Shown here one piece after another: positions 47,687 to 61,085 of a DNA stretch of 64,000 nucleotides (its first letter is position 1; every line of letters begins with the position of its first letter). Origin of the DNA: Mytilus californianus (lineage: Eukaryota > Mollusca > Bivalvia > Mytilida > Mytilidae); NCBI RefSeq assembly GCF_021869535.1, contig NW_026262723.1, positions 86,554,324-86,618,323 on the forward strand. Reading direction: 5' to 3'. The position numbers and the translations under genes are program-made. The notes beneath the pieces were generated by a model that worked only from the letters and a program-made list of their open reading frames with translations, searched no databases and was not told where the DNA came from.

Positions 47687-50600
47687 TGATGGCATGTTAC
47701 AGTATTGTGTAATCAACGATGTTAGTTAATCATGACACGAAAATTTGAAGAGACAATCGATAAACAAATTGATGTCTGTTTCTGTGATCAGTCAAGAGTT
47801 ACCTCCCATCGTGGCCAAAATATGTTTATGACGATTTTAAATAGTGCTTAATCATAGATGTACTATAATCATACTATATCATCTGCTCTTCTGTCCATCC
47901 CTTTAGAGCCTCCATGAACAGAAGTGGGAGAAATCCAAAATGGTCATTTTACTGAATATGTTTTAACACATATGTATTTCAGACTGTATAGAACAGTTAG
48001 AAGGTTCAGTCCTGGTGCAATAAGTATTTATAATGAGCATTGTATATTAAATCATTTCATCAATGATATTTAATTGACTGTTTAAAAACAGGTCTTATTA
48101 ATGACAAATGTATTTTAAGAAAGACAAATGATATATACATATATTGTCTTCATTAAAATGGTTTTTTTTTTGTAAAAGTGATATAAGCTTGCAGTGTAAA
48201 CTATTTATTTTGCATTTAATGATTTTTTTTGTTTGATAAGTAAATGTTTGGGAGATGAAAGAATTCACCCCAAAAAATAATGAAAAATGAAATGAATTAA
48301 AATCTGAGAATAATTAACCAGTCAGTATTGATGTACTGTAATGTACATGAACTAGTAACCAGATTTAAAACACTATAACTGTGCCTGTAATTTCTTATAG
48401 GATCACGGCAAATCCATGTGTTTTAATATGAAAATGTTTTGTGATAATATATGTTTGTTGTTGATATATGTAGATAGAATATTAAACACTATTTATGTAC
48501 ATAAATACTATGTTATTTTTCACAAATGTAACATTAACAATTGTAAATTTCCATATGTATATAACAATATTTCTAAATATCTTTTATAGAGATATATGTA
48601 CATTCTTAGTGAGGTTCCAAAATCTAACAAATTTTAACAATACTCTGGTTAATTTGGAGATATGTAATTCAAATGTTGAATGAGCTGATCATAACAATTT
48701 CATTTATTCATCTGATCTGATGAACAAAATGAATGATATAATATAATTAAAACTTATTCTGTTGTATAGAATTATTTTTTAATGATGCATTCCGCAAACA
48801 AAAAAACATTAGATAAGTAAATTTGTTTTTGCAAAGGATAATTTAAGTTTTATTGGCTTAAACTAATCATCCTGAAGGTCTTAAAACTGAGAATTAGGTT
48901 GTGTTATTTGCCTTACTAAGAGAGTGTTTACATTTTATATGTTTTATTTAAATCTTATTTATTGTATTTTCACACGAATTTACATCATATCAAGTAACAA
49001 ATTTCCAATATCGAAAATGAATCTGATAAATAGATTTTATTTAAATTATACATATCAACAATTAATTTAAAGTATGTGAAATATAGTTTTCATGAATCTA
49101 TAAGAAAAGAAACCAATCTACTTTTTCTTGGAGTTATTTATAAATTAAACATGGACTTAAGTTTTTCCCCAAGAACTGTGTTGATATTGGTTTTAATGTG
49201 GTTGTGATTATGTTAAATAATATATATTTTTCTATGCAAACACGTCAGCATTGTTTTATAATTGTTTCTATGTATGAATATTTAGGCATCCATTCCATAT
49301 CAGAAATAACATTCTGGATTTGTGATAAATATTAAATATATAGATACATTTTATTTAAGGTTGAAAAAACTTTATTTTACTATAAATACCATAATAATTT
49401 TATTAGTTATTTTGTACTGATAATATTTCAAAAAGCATAATCAAAACCATTTGTTCAGGGAAATTATTCACCAAGCTTTTTATCTCATTGGCATTTCACA
49501 AGATTAACTTGAACATTTTTTATGTTTATTTACTTGTGTGCTTTCTCAAAATTTTAATTGAATGCACAATTTATTATAAATGCAATTCAGATATTTCTAC
49601 TATTGATTTATGCAAAATTACTATGAGAAAGAAAAGATTTTATGATCAAATCTAAGTTTCAGTTATTATATTTAAAAAACCTGCAAAAGCAAAACTAGTA
49701 AATGCAAAGGACATACTTCAATAGAGCTAAAAATGGCAATATGATATTTTTAACATAACTTAAATAAAGATTATTATGAATGATGAAATGATCGATTTTG
49801 AGCCTTTAACTTATGTTTAACTTGAAAACGAAGGTATTCAAATGATGCCCTCGCCCTAAAGAGTAAAATATTTCTTTTCATTAAGAAATAAAATTTCTAT
49901 TATTTTAGAAGAAAATGCTAAAATTTTCATCTTCCTGCACTAACCAAAATGTTGTACTTTAATATCTTATGGTCCCAATACAAAGACTGCAAAGCAAATA
50001 TTAGAAAGTCTGGCATTTTACACGTCATCTGAAATTTGTAGGAGTAGGATCATTTAGGCAAGAAATCATTCAAGCTTGAATTTTGAAGATGTAACAACAT
50101 AGAATAGTATTTCTATAAATTCAACCAGTTAGGACCAAATAGTTTACATTTATTTTAAATATATACAGGTTGTGTTTCCACCAACCAATTGGTGCTACAG
50201 GTTGTGGTTAATGTCATTATATGTGTTTATTGTGTATCATAGTGCAAACTTTTTTGTTTTATAGTTTTATATATAGTTCTGTACATATCTGTTATACAAT
50301 TATATTTTAGTTATTTTTAGTATAAACTAATCATTTTTCAATGCAATATGATGATGTAGCATGTTTAATGGTCATACAGAATTTATTATTTTCATCCTCA
50401 TCATCAGCACTTGATTAACCCTAATACTTAAGTATTTACAGCTTCAATTAATTTGTTAAATCTTGATAAAACTCATAGGAAATTAAACCAAAGGTTCTTT
50501 GTGATCAAAGAAAGTACTGTGGATTCATTTATTTTCATTGATATCAGTTTTCGTGGGTGGATAAAGATTTGTTATTATGAAAGTTCTTAATTTCATGGTT

Positions 50601-52075
50601 TCATCATTTGCGCATATTAAAGTAACTTAAAAAATGGTATTTAGTTGAATGTTTCCCCATACCCACGAAACCAATGAAAATTTATATCCCATGAATATTA
50701 GCAAGTGACATTTTTAGGGATAAATGTTTTTAATCTTTTACATTTCTATGTTAAATTGTACATTTAAATAAAATAATTTAAACATATAACTTAAAACAGT
50801 AAAAGCAGGCAAGGCACAAAGTCTCCTGAATTTATAGATACAGAAACTTATTATTTGAGAAACCATTTTGAATATGCCTTTTCAAGTGTCACATTGATAA
50901 GGCTTAATGTCACTATTTGATAACTTGTGTAAGTTCAATATTGCCAGATTTATTAATGGCGGGAAATGAAGAACATGTGCTAAACAAAAAGCCTTTGTCA
51001 AGTTACATAGCATTAAAGGTATATTGTCAATTTAAAAGTTAAAAACATATGATATAGTTATATTTGCTATTATGAAAAGTATTTTGTATGACTATTAATG
51101 GAAAATAAATGAATTTTTTCCAAATGCACTTGTAAATATCATGAACTTATTTACCATAATTAATTTAGAATCACAATTATTCATTAATTAACAATCTAGT
51201 CTTAAATGTGACTCTAAAAAAGTTTTAAAAAGAGTTTTTACTTATTTTTTATGCTCATAGATTCGTACTTAGCCAATATCTCATTATTTACTTTGCAAGA
51301 AAAATAGTAAAATTTTGCTGAAAAATAAAGTATCGGTTAGTTATTTTGTGACGCTATTTATTACTTAATGTAATTTGGTGATGTTTAGACCATATCATTA
51401 ACTAACACTTCTATTTTTAAATATGTAAACAAAGTAGTAAATTCTTCTGACACAATCATGTTTCAATATAATTTCTAGAAAAAATAATTAGCAAATAAAT
51501 AAATACTGTAAATCTTGCAAAGTTTTTAATTTTTGTTGATGTATTTTTGTCTCATTTCAATGGTTTTTATGTGTGATGGATGTGAGTGTTATTTTACAAG
51601 AAATCATGTAATTCTAAAACTAAAAATTCAAAAGCTCAAATCAAGTAGAATGAAAAAAGTATATTAACATGCACTAGAAAATTTAACATTTACACTGAAA
51701 TACTATAGAAAAGTACAATAACACGTACCAGCATGTGATTATTAATACATAAGTTGTAGTAAATTATGCAAAATTGTATCCTTTTTAATAAATAAAAACG
51801 AGAAATGAACACATTTTATTTAACCAACAGTTTATTTACTTTTTAATGTCTCATTGGCCAGTTTTTTTACTGGTAACGTTCCTGATAATACTTACAGAGT
51901 AGTGAGGGCATTTCTTATTTAATGTTTTTTTTTTCTAGACCTAACAAATTAATTCATGTAGAGGCATATTTTTCCTATGAAATTCGAATGGTCTTCGAAT
52001 TTTTTTTTGGGGAATACTTATAGAAACAGAAACTGAAAATTAAGATATTAGGATTAATCCATTCAAAACACATTT
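47687..52075 (+). other. sdk 3' UTR and downstream flank
   Basis: AT-rich with no credible frame. AATAAA occurs at several places (for example 49763, 51104, 51324 and near 51787), so the polyadenylation site cannot be chosen from sequence alone. A MITE lies at 50517. Confidence 0.5.
50517..50697. mobile_element. MITE, family M copy 3 (one end degraded)
   Basis: Left end CTGTGGATTCATTTATTTTC after TA; internal TTTTCGTGGG and CCCACGAAA. The right end has lost its TIR. Confidence 0.65.
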
Positions 52076-52129
52076 TTATACGACCGCAAAAATTAAAAAT
52101 TTTTTGGTCGTATATTGGTATGACGTTGG

Positions 52130-52160
<31 letters not shown>

Positions 52161-54970
52161 GTCGTCGTCGTCGTCGTCCGGCGTCGTCTGGCGTCGTCCG
52201 AAGACACATTGGTTTTCGCACTCTAACTTTAGTTTAAGTGAATGGATCTCCATGAAATTTCACCATAAGGTTCAATACCACGAAAGGAAGGTTGGGATTG
52301 ATTTTGGGGGTTATGGTACCAACAGTTAAGGAATTAGGGGCCAAAAAGGGGCCAAAAATAAGCATTTTTGTAACTTTCAGACAATAACTTGTGTGTAAGT
52401 GTATGGATCTCTCTGACATTGTACCACAAGGTTCCATATCACAAAGGGAAGGCTGTAATTGATTTTGGGGGTAATTGCCTCAAAATTTTAGGAATTAGGG
52501 GCCAAAAAAGGGGCAAAAAACAAGCATTTTTCTAGTTTCATGACAATAACTTGTGTGTAAGTGTTTGGATATTTCTGAAATTGTACTACAAGGTTCCATA
52601 TCACAAAGGGAAAGCTGGAATTGAGTTTGGGGGTAATTGCCCGAAACGTTTAGGAATTGGGGGCCAAAAAGGGGCCAAAAATAAGCATTTTTCTAGTTTC
52701 CAGACAATAACTTGTGTTCAAGTGTATGGATCTCTCTGAAATTGTACTGCAAGGTACCATACCACAAAGGGAAGGCTGGGATTGAGTTTGGGGGTGATGA
52801 ATCATAAGGGGGTTCAAAAAATTTGGGGGGGGGGATTTTTTTTTTTTTTTTTTTCTTTTTTTCCTTTTTTTTTCTTTTAAAATTTTCCATTTTAAGTTGG
52901 TTATTTCTGATTTATATTTAAAAGCAAATAATAATGATATGGTAGGAGATACACACCAAACAGGATATGTAAATTATTATATAATAAGTATTGTGCAATA
53001 GCAAGAAATTTTCAATTGCACAGTATTGCACAATAGCAAGAAATCTTCAATTGCACAGTATTGCGCAATAGCAAGAAATCTTCAATTGCACAGTATTGCG
53101 CAATAGCAAGAAATATCCAAAAGCACAATATTGCGCAATAGCAAGAAATTGTCAATTGTACAGTATTGCGCAATAGCAAGAAATATTCAATTGCACAGTA
53201 TTGTGCAAAAGAAGATACTTCGTATAAATTGCTTATTTCTTGATCAATTTCAATGGGGTTTTATTCTTGAATTCTTGGGGTTCTTTAATATGCTGAATCT
53301 AACCGTGTATTAAGTTTTTGGATTTTGGGCCCCGTTTTTAAATTGGTCCACATTGAGGTCCAAAGGGTCCAAAATTTAACTTTGTTTGATTTCATCAAAA
53401 ATTGAATTATTGGGGTTCTTTGATATGCCGAATCTAACCGTGTATTTAGATTTTTAATTTTGGGTCCCGTTTTTTAAATTGGTCGACATTAAGGTCCAAA
53501 GGGTCCAAAATTAAACTTAGTTTGATTTTAACAAAAATTGAATTCTTGGGGTTCTTTGATATGCTGAATCTAAACATGTGTTTAGATTTTTGATTATGGG
53601 CCCAGTTTTCAAGTTGGTCCAAGTTGGGTCCAAAATTAAACTTTGTTTGATTTCAACAAAAATTGAATATATGGGGTTCTTTGATATGCTGAATCTAAAC
53701 ATGTATTTAGATTTTAGATTTTTGGCCCAGTTTTCAAGTTGGTCCAAATTGGGGTCCAAAATTAAACTTTGTTTGATTTCAACAAAAATTGAATATATGG
53801 GGTTCTTTGATATGCTGAATCTTACCATGTATTTAGATTTTTTATTTGTGGGCCCGCTATCAAATTGGTTCATATTGAGGTCAAAAGGGTCCAAAATTAA
53901 ACTTTGTTTGATTTCATCAAAAATTGAATTATTGGGGTTCTTTGATATGCCAAATCTAACCGTGTATTTAGATTTTTAATTTTGGGTCCTGTTTTTTAAA
54001 TTGGTCTACATTAAGGTCCAAAGGGTCCAAAATTAAACTTAGTTTGATTTTAACAGAAATTGAATTTTAGGGGTTCTTTGATATGCTGAATCTAAACATG
54101 TGTTTAGATTTTTGATTATGGGACCAGTTTTCAAGTTGGTCCAAGTTGGGGTCCAAAATTAAACTTTGTTTGATTTCAACAAAAATTGAATATATGGGGT
54201 TCTTTGATATGCTGAATCTAAACTGTATTCAGATTTTAGATTTTTGGCCCAGTTTTCAAGTTGGTCCAAATTGGGGTCCAAAATTAAAATTTGTTTGATT
54301 TCAACAAAAATTGAATATATGGGGTTCTTTGATATGCTGAATCTTACCATGTATTTAGATTTTTTTATTTGTGGGTCCGCTATCAAATTGGTTCATATTG
54401 AGGTCAAAAGGGTCCAAAATTAAACTTTGTTTGATTTCATCAAAAATTTAATTATTGGGGTTCTTTGATATGCCAAATCTAACCGTGTTTTTAGATTTTT
54501 AATTTTGGGTCCCGTTTTTTAAATTTGTCTACATTAAGGTCCAAAGGGTCCAAAATTAAACTTAGTTTGATTTTAACAAAAATTGAATTCTTCGGGTACT
54601 TTGATATGCTGAATCTAAACATGTGTTTAGATTTTTGATTATGGGACCAGTTTTCAAGTTTGTCAATGTTGGGGTCCAAAATTAAACTTTGTTTGATTTC
54701 AACAAAAATTGAATATATGGGGTTCTTTGATATGCTGAATCTAACCATGTATTTTGATTTTGGACATTGGACCATAATAGGTAAATTAAAAAAATTGAAG
54801 TTCTTAGACCACATTCTTTCTGTGTCAGAAACCTATGCTGTGTCAAATATTTAATCACAATCCAAATTCAGAGCTGTATCAAGCTTGAATGTTGTGTCCA
54901 TACTTGCCCCAACTGTTCAGGGTTCGACCTCTGCGGTCGTATCAAGCTGCGCCCAGCGAAGCATTTTATT
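52076..54970 (+). mobile_element. Family A element, copy 7 (long type, downstream of sdk)
   Basis: Longest GTC head of all copies (52129-52200), then core, G/T tracts (52826-52880), 35 bp array (52989-53198), about twelve ~130 bp units (53275-54770) and the right end GCATTTTATT. It shares many private variants with copy 3, for example CATTCTTTCTGTGTCAG near the right end. Confidence 0.88.
52989..53198 (+). repeat. 35 bp tandem array (6 units) in copy 7
   Basis: 210 bp; four units hold ATTGCGCAAT. Confidence 0.92.
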
Positions 54971-57094
54971 AGTTTTTGTTATGCCATAAACCTTTAGGTT
55001 GACAGAAATCAAATGCAAATTACTTTTAAATGCATATTGATTTATGTTTAATTTGTTATTTACCATTATAGAAAAAAAACTACAATAAGACAGTGCATTC
55101 TAAATTAAGATCAAAAAGAACTTAAGAATATGAATAATTTTTTTTTTACTAAAAAGAAGTTAGAATTATTGAATGGAAATAGAATTTTAAACTATTATGA
55201 ATATTTTGCTTAGTTGTGACTATACAAGGTAATGAAATATGCATTTCAAATTTTTGTCAATTTTGATACCATTTCTATGGTATGTTAACTATAGTAAAAT
55301 CTGAATTGTCAATAATTGAATATATTTAATTACTGCTTGACCGATGCATTAAATCCTGGATTAATTTTATTTAACTTTTTTTTTTACAATTATCATGTGA
55401 TATGAGTTGATGATCTGTTACCAAATGGTATGTTTAATGATGAATGGTTTTCCATTTTGAATAAATTCCTTACGACATAGATGAGACTTTTTATTTATTG
55501 CATGCAACAGTTTTCAATTTACTGTTTTTATTAGAGCAAAAAATGTGACAGGATGCTGATCACATTAATTTAAAATTCACATCAGGTACAGCTATCTCAT
55601 TAAAGTCAGTTGTCTAAATATCACATTGATAAATGCACACATTAACTTCTGAATTTACAGTAAATTATATTCATGAACTCAATTAGCCATGGCAGAGTAA
55701 ATGTTGGATTAAAAAGATTTTTTGGAAAGATCAGAACTATTGTTTCAATTCTTTCCAAAGCACTGGCCTCACAAACAGGAAGTAGTTAGATTAGGTATTA
55801 AATCTAAACACACTGAGATATAATTCCCAATAGTTTCCATGTCTTTGTACATATGTGTGTGAACTATGAAAAATTTGATAAAATCTTTAGAGCAGATCAT
55901 TCAAGTATGTAATCTGCTGGTTATTTTGGTCATTTTCATTAGGTAATGATACAATACCAACAATGATTGACAACTGCCATAATAAAAAAAAAAGCCACGT
56001 TTAGCCCTAATTTTAATGTCGAACCCTCCTAAATGCCAATCACATTGACCAAATTACTTATTAACTTCAGTTTAACATAATTAAGCAGACACTTTATTAC
56101 ATAACCCAATATACAATTCTTGACCTCAATAGTGAATACACAAATGTATGATGTTTGATATATTGAAATGATAATTTGATAATTAACCTATAACTTCTGA
56201 TCTACACTACATAAAATGATACTGTAAATTATGTCTGAAAGATTAAAGATAAGTATTAACAATATCTATTTCAAATGAAAACAATCATAAAATTAGATCT
56301 GCATATTTGAAGCTATTCAAAAGGATCTATAATTTTTTGATAAATCAGTGTCATATAATTGTTTTCAAAATCAATAAGCAACCATTAGAGGAGTAAAAAG
56401 GTAAACTTATGTTTCAAAATACAAAATGCCCCAAAAGGTTAGTTTTGGGAGACAGATTTCTTAGTTTCAAGTCTATCTATTGTGCCCATGGATAAACTTT
56501 ATTAGAAGAATCTTTATTTGGTAATTTCTTCTATTTCTAAAGATGAAAACATGGAACGGTGAACTTTTTTTTTTACAAAAAAAAAATAAAAACAGTATAT
56601 GGGCAAACTTTTTGCCTGATTTGTTTATGTACTTTATCCTTTAACTTCTCATTCTGCTTTATAGATTATGACATGAGGATTGAATTTAGGATACCACAGG
56701 TACAGTAAGGACTACTTTATATCTTGATTTACATCAAGAAATTGTCAGTGATAGTATGTTGAGAGCTAATTTAGGGATGATTTCAATATATTATCTTCAC
56801 ATAATTAACTTTCCAGCAACACCTGAGTATTATATCTCAATGTTGTAAAGATGTTACAGGGCTTGTGTTTTCTATTATAATTTCTTTGAAGAGGGTCACT
56901 TCTTACAAGGAATATATTGTACCAAGGGTTCTGAATAGTTTAGTTGGAAGTCATCACTTTTAAAGTTTTGCAGATTTTCATGATTTCTTTAATACATTGT
57001 ATGTTGTGAAATATCTGTGTTACTATACGAAACCTGTCCTTTCCTTATTTACAAAAAGTTGAATGCAATTTATCAACAGAGTTTTACTAGCCAT
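54971..57094. other. intergenic AT-rich DNA
   Basis: No exon-like frame, RNA gene or repeat structure that I can support. Confidence 0.5.
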
Positions 57095-57665
57095 GAGCGA
57101 AACAAATGATGGTTCAGGAATGTCATTCTCTTCCTAAGCGCCCGAGTTAACACAGATTTTTTTTCTCATAGTAGTCGTCATGTTGTGTTTGCTTTAGTTT
57201 TCTGAGTTGTTTGTTGTTGTCAGTAAATGTGCTGTTTTTTGGGGTCATTGACAAGTAAGTAATGTCTTATCAGTTTTCCTGAACTTTTTCATATTTTCCA
57301 TTCAAACTTTCACATCTTTTTTAAAGGATGGAAACTTCAAATGTAATGAGATTTTATGAAATCGGTAATGTCTTAAGGTAAGACCAGCGAATGTTGCCAA
57401 ATCTGTATGGTATGAAGCTTTCACTGACTAAACCCCACTAACTTTAATATGATATTTCTCAGATACTATAAGTAATAGGTCAACTATATATGGTGTATGG
57501 AATGATAGTGAGGTGAACATGATTGTCTTGCTTTGCCTCCATTTTCATAGAATTTTATGTTAAGTTTATCTGTTAATGTCAATGCCAATGTTAAGTAAAA
57601 TCTTGATCTTAAAGACTTTCAACATCATTAAGACAGGCAAGACATTTCAGCGTGTGCACTCTAAG
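57095..57665 (+). mobile_element. degenerate family G and family E fragments
   Basis: 57095-57260 resembles 31008-31220 (TTCCTAAGCGCCCGAG, GTTGTGTTTGC, TTGTCAGT). 57460-57665 resembles Family E (AATAGGTCAACTATATATGGTGTATGG, GACATTTCAGCGTGTGCACTC). Both are old copies. Confidence 0.5.
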
Positions 57666-57785
57666 TTATAATAGTATATATATAAATTAAACAAGTTAAA
57701 TATTTTCTTCCAATCTGCATCTTTGCTTTTCATTGACGTATTAAAAGTTATGATTATAATATTGCTGTCAAATCATTGTACTCTT

Positions 57786-58240
57786 TTTTTAGCTCACCTA
57801 GCACAAAGGGCTCATTAAGCTTTCTCAGCACTAGAGATATAATTTCAAGGAAAGAAAAGATCTACAAGTAAGTCAATGTTTCGGAAATCGTTAGTTAACT
57901 TCTTATCATTGTCTCAGAACATGTAATCAGAACTTAGAGGTGTTGACATCTTGTAGGAAAGTGAGAGTCGACTCTGAGGAGTTATCGCTCTTAAATGACG
58001 AATTTTACCATTTGTTTGTGTTATTGCCTATTATTTTGAAACTATAGCAGATAGAGATATACTTTAGCAAAAATGACCCACAAGGCAAGATCTACCAATA
58101 AGTTGATATTGCTGAAATCGTTGGTTAACCCTTTTTAGGAGTTAGTGCCCTTCAACTCAGTCTTTTAGTGCTTACATGTATTATTGCGAATCGTAAGGCA
58201 ACCCCATAATGCAAGATTATTTAATCGGATTTCTAAACCT
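57786..58240 (+). mobile_element. Family K repeat, copy 2
   Basis: Begins TTTAGCTCACCTAGCACAAAGGGCTCATTAAGC, the hairpin start of the family seen partially at 30694. Contains two diverged units with AAGATCTACAAGTAAGT / AAGATCTACCAATAAGT and GAAATCGTTxGTTAAC. Confidence 0.55.
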
Positions 58241-61085
58241 GCTATAGTAGAACATTTAAAAGTATCATTACTTACTTTGCTTGCCAAGTGTGCTGGGAAG
58301 TTTGCTCAAGTATTACAATTAGAATTGACATATACAGTCACAAAGACGGATAATTGAGTAAAACTGATCATGAGATTTGATTGTACAAATCATATGAACA
58401 ATATCTTAATTTTACTTGCAATACACGAGTTAACTTCCTAACAAACTATGCAAGCAAACCAACATTTTTTTTAAATTTATGTTATTCTAGAAAAGACTCT
58501 GACCATGGTAAATGAGTTTTTATTATTATTGCATAGTTCATTATGTCGCATCTTTTTATCAATTTTATCGAAAATTTCTTAAAATGCTGAATTTAAAACA
58601 ATACTTAATACAAAAAATACAAAAAATACATGACGCAATGCAATTAAAGGACAGCATTATCAAGGAAAGAAAAGTTCAAAACAGGAAAGGAAAAAAAAAG
58701 ACTGTTATGAGATAGCTGTTATAAATATCAAATTACGACCGTGCATGCAAAAAAAAAAAACACAGACTAAAAATGCGCTTATCATAGTTTTAATAATAAG
58801 TGTTAACTTATACCAGGCATCACATTCATAGCGAAAATGGATACGAAAATCAAATAAATTTTACTCTCTGTACTCTTTCTGAAATATATGTACAGTACAA
58901 ATAATAGGGAACATCAGTATAATACAGTGAACATTTTAACAATTGACATGTCGTGCTGTAATTCGTGAAGTTTTCATATTACCAATCTGATCGAGATAAG
59001 ATAACTTTGAAGTGTTAAACCTATTACATAATGTATTCAAAGCTTTTGACATTTACGTAGTTTAAAATGGGTTATCAATAAAGTTAATTATTTGATTTTG
59101 GAATAAAAAAAATATATACCTCTAACGTAAACTGATGAACTTGAACCAGATTTTAATTTAGCTATCCAGAATAAAGTACACACTATATTTGTTTTATTCA
59201 ATATTGGAATGCCAATTAAACATGTTTGTTTTGGATCTACCAGTAGCGCCTATGTATATTTTTATTGGTAAGTATATTTTGTCGCGTCAGAGTCCCTAAT
59301 ACTGAAGTGAGTCGGGCATAATACAAAAATAACTTTTCTTGCAATTCAAGTAAAAAAGTCAACAGTTTGTTTATCTAGGATATATGTATGGTCTTAATGG
59401 TTTATTCACTTTTATCAAATTCCGTTAATCTTTAACTCAAACGTTTTAATCTTTGATGCATATCCTTAAATTTCAAGATTTCTTTTACGGAGTATTGACA
59501 TACGCTTGTGCAAAATATAGCTAGTAGAAATATACATTGAAGTTGATATGTTAGGAATTTGTTCTCATAGCAACTTTAAACAGATTTTACACAAAACTTC
59601 TACAGTCTGCTGCTGTCTTCGTTTCTTATATAAAAATAAAGATAAAAAAATTATATAATTACATATCATTATTTGTATTCATCATTTCTATTTACCGGCA
59701 CGTTTTCTTGCGAACATATAAACCTTGCGTCTTTGCGGAGAACGACTTTACTGAAGAGTTCCATTTGTTGGCAATATTTTAGTCCGGTCAGTTTCCCGGC
59801 AATAACCCCATCTTGCACCATCGTAAAATTGCAATCAAATTAAAACAACAGGCAAAACAGATTTACTCTGTATCAAGCCAGTAATTTGTAGGTTTATATA
59901 TCTTAATAATCTGATAAAAGAAAATAAAATTCCCGGCTGGTTTTCAAATTTCATTATATTTCAGTTTGTTAAAAAAAGGTTTTTTCCCTATATATTAGAA
60001 AAACTATGTTAAAATACTTGAACAAAATAAAACAAAATTAAGGTACACCTAATCAATGACAAATGATGTCACTTGCTTCTTATTGACGCAAACGTAGTTT
60101 TAAGACAAGTATCTAATCTGTATACATATATTTCAATAACAAATATGTTTTGGTCCAATGTTGTGACTTTTGGTACTGTTATAGCTCCATAAACACAGCA
60201 ACTCGGTCTAGATTCTCTAAATATCCCAAAAACCATTAAGACCGTGTGAAACAAACGACTTATTTAAAAAAAGATTATCTTATCAAATAAAAGACAGATT
60301 TTACGACAGTGAGACATAAAGTCAACGACTACTTAATAAAAAAAAACATTTCGGGTTCTTTTAAAAAAATCTTACGGCAAAAGTTGATCGTAACTTATAC
60401 TGAAATTTTCATGATTTTACTCGTAAGATTTTTTTTAAATGAGTCGCTGGAGGTCAGCTTACAATCTTCAACAGTATGCAGGTGTCTTTACAATATATCG
60501 AGCTCTAAATCGTCCAGAGTCGAAATGACTTATAGTATCAAAACCTACCATTAACACCAAATTCTCCCAATAATAAAAAATGAAAACAAAACGATAGCAA
60601 ATTACACCTTATCAAGGTGTATTAGCAAATTAACTTCTTATTCTCAGATACCGTTTTCTTCCTAAAATTATCAGATGGTAACTTTCTCTCTCGCACGTTT
60701 CTTCTTTTTCTATTCCCTTTTTCTTTTTTTCTGTCCCTCTCATTCTACCATACAACTTTAAAAAATCTCCCAATTTATAAAATCCTCTCTATGATTTACC
60801 AAAGGTAATGGCGATTCATTAGAGCAGTCTTTCAATCTTTTCTTATGTTCACAGTATTACAGCTTCAAGTATCCTGTATTATATTTAGACATTAATTATT
60901 ATGTATATTTCTTATCATTTAGTAAAATTATTAGTGATTAAAGATCAAACTTCAGTTTTGGTAAATTCCGGACATGTGTAACATTGAAGAAAACCCGATG
61001 CACTTGCATATAGGACCCATTTAAATTGTACCTTACACATTCTGAATACTAGTAATAAAAAAAATCAACACAGTTTACATCATAC
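58241..61085. other. intergenic DNA
   Basis: No supported gene. A pyrimidine-rich tract lies at about 60680-60750. Short frames here lack splice or start context and have low-complexity composition. Confidence 0.5.

Noticed and set aside
49763-51792. Choosing one polyadenylation site for sdk
   Set aside because: Several AATAAA hexamers in AT-rich DNA, and none stands out without transcript ends.
52120-52253. Poly-Ser and poly-Asp frames
   Set aside because: Produced by the (GTC)n head of Family A on either strand.
58512-58715. 67-codon Lys-rich frame
   Set aside because: Low-complexity A-rich sequence without context for a gene.
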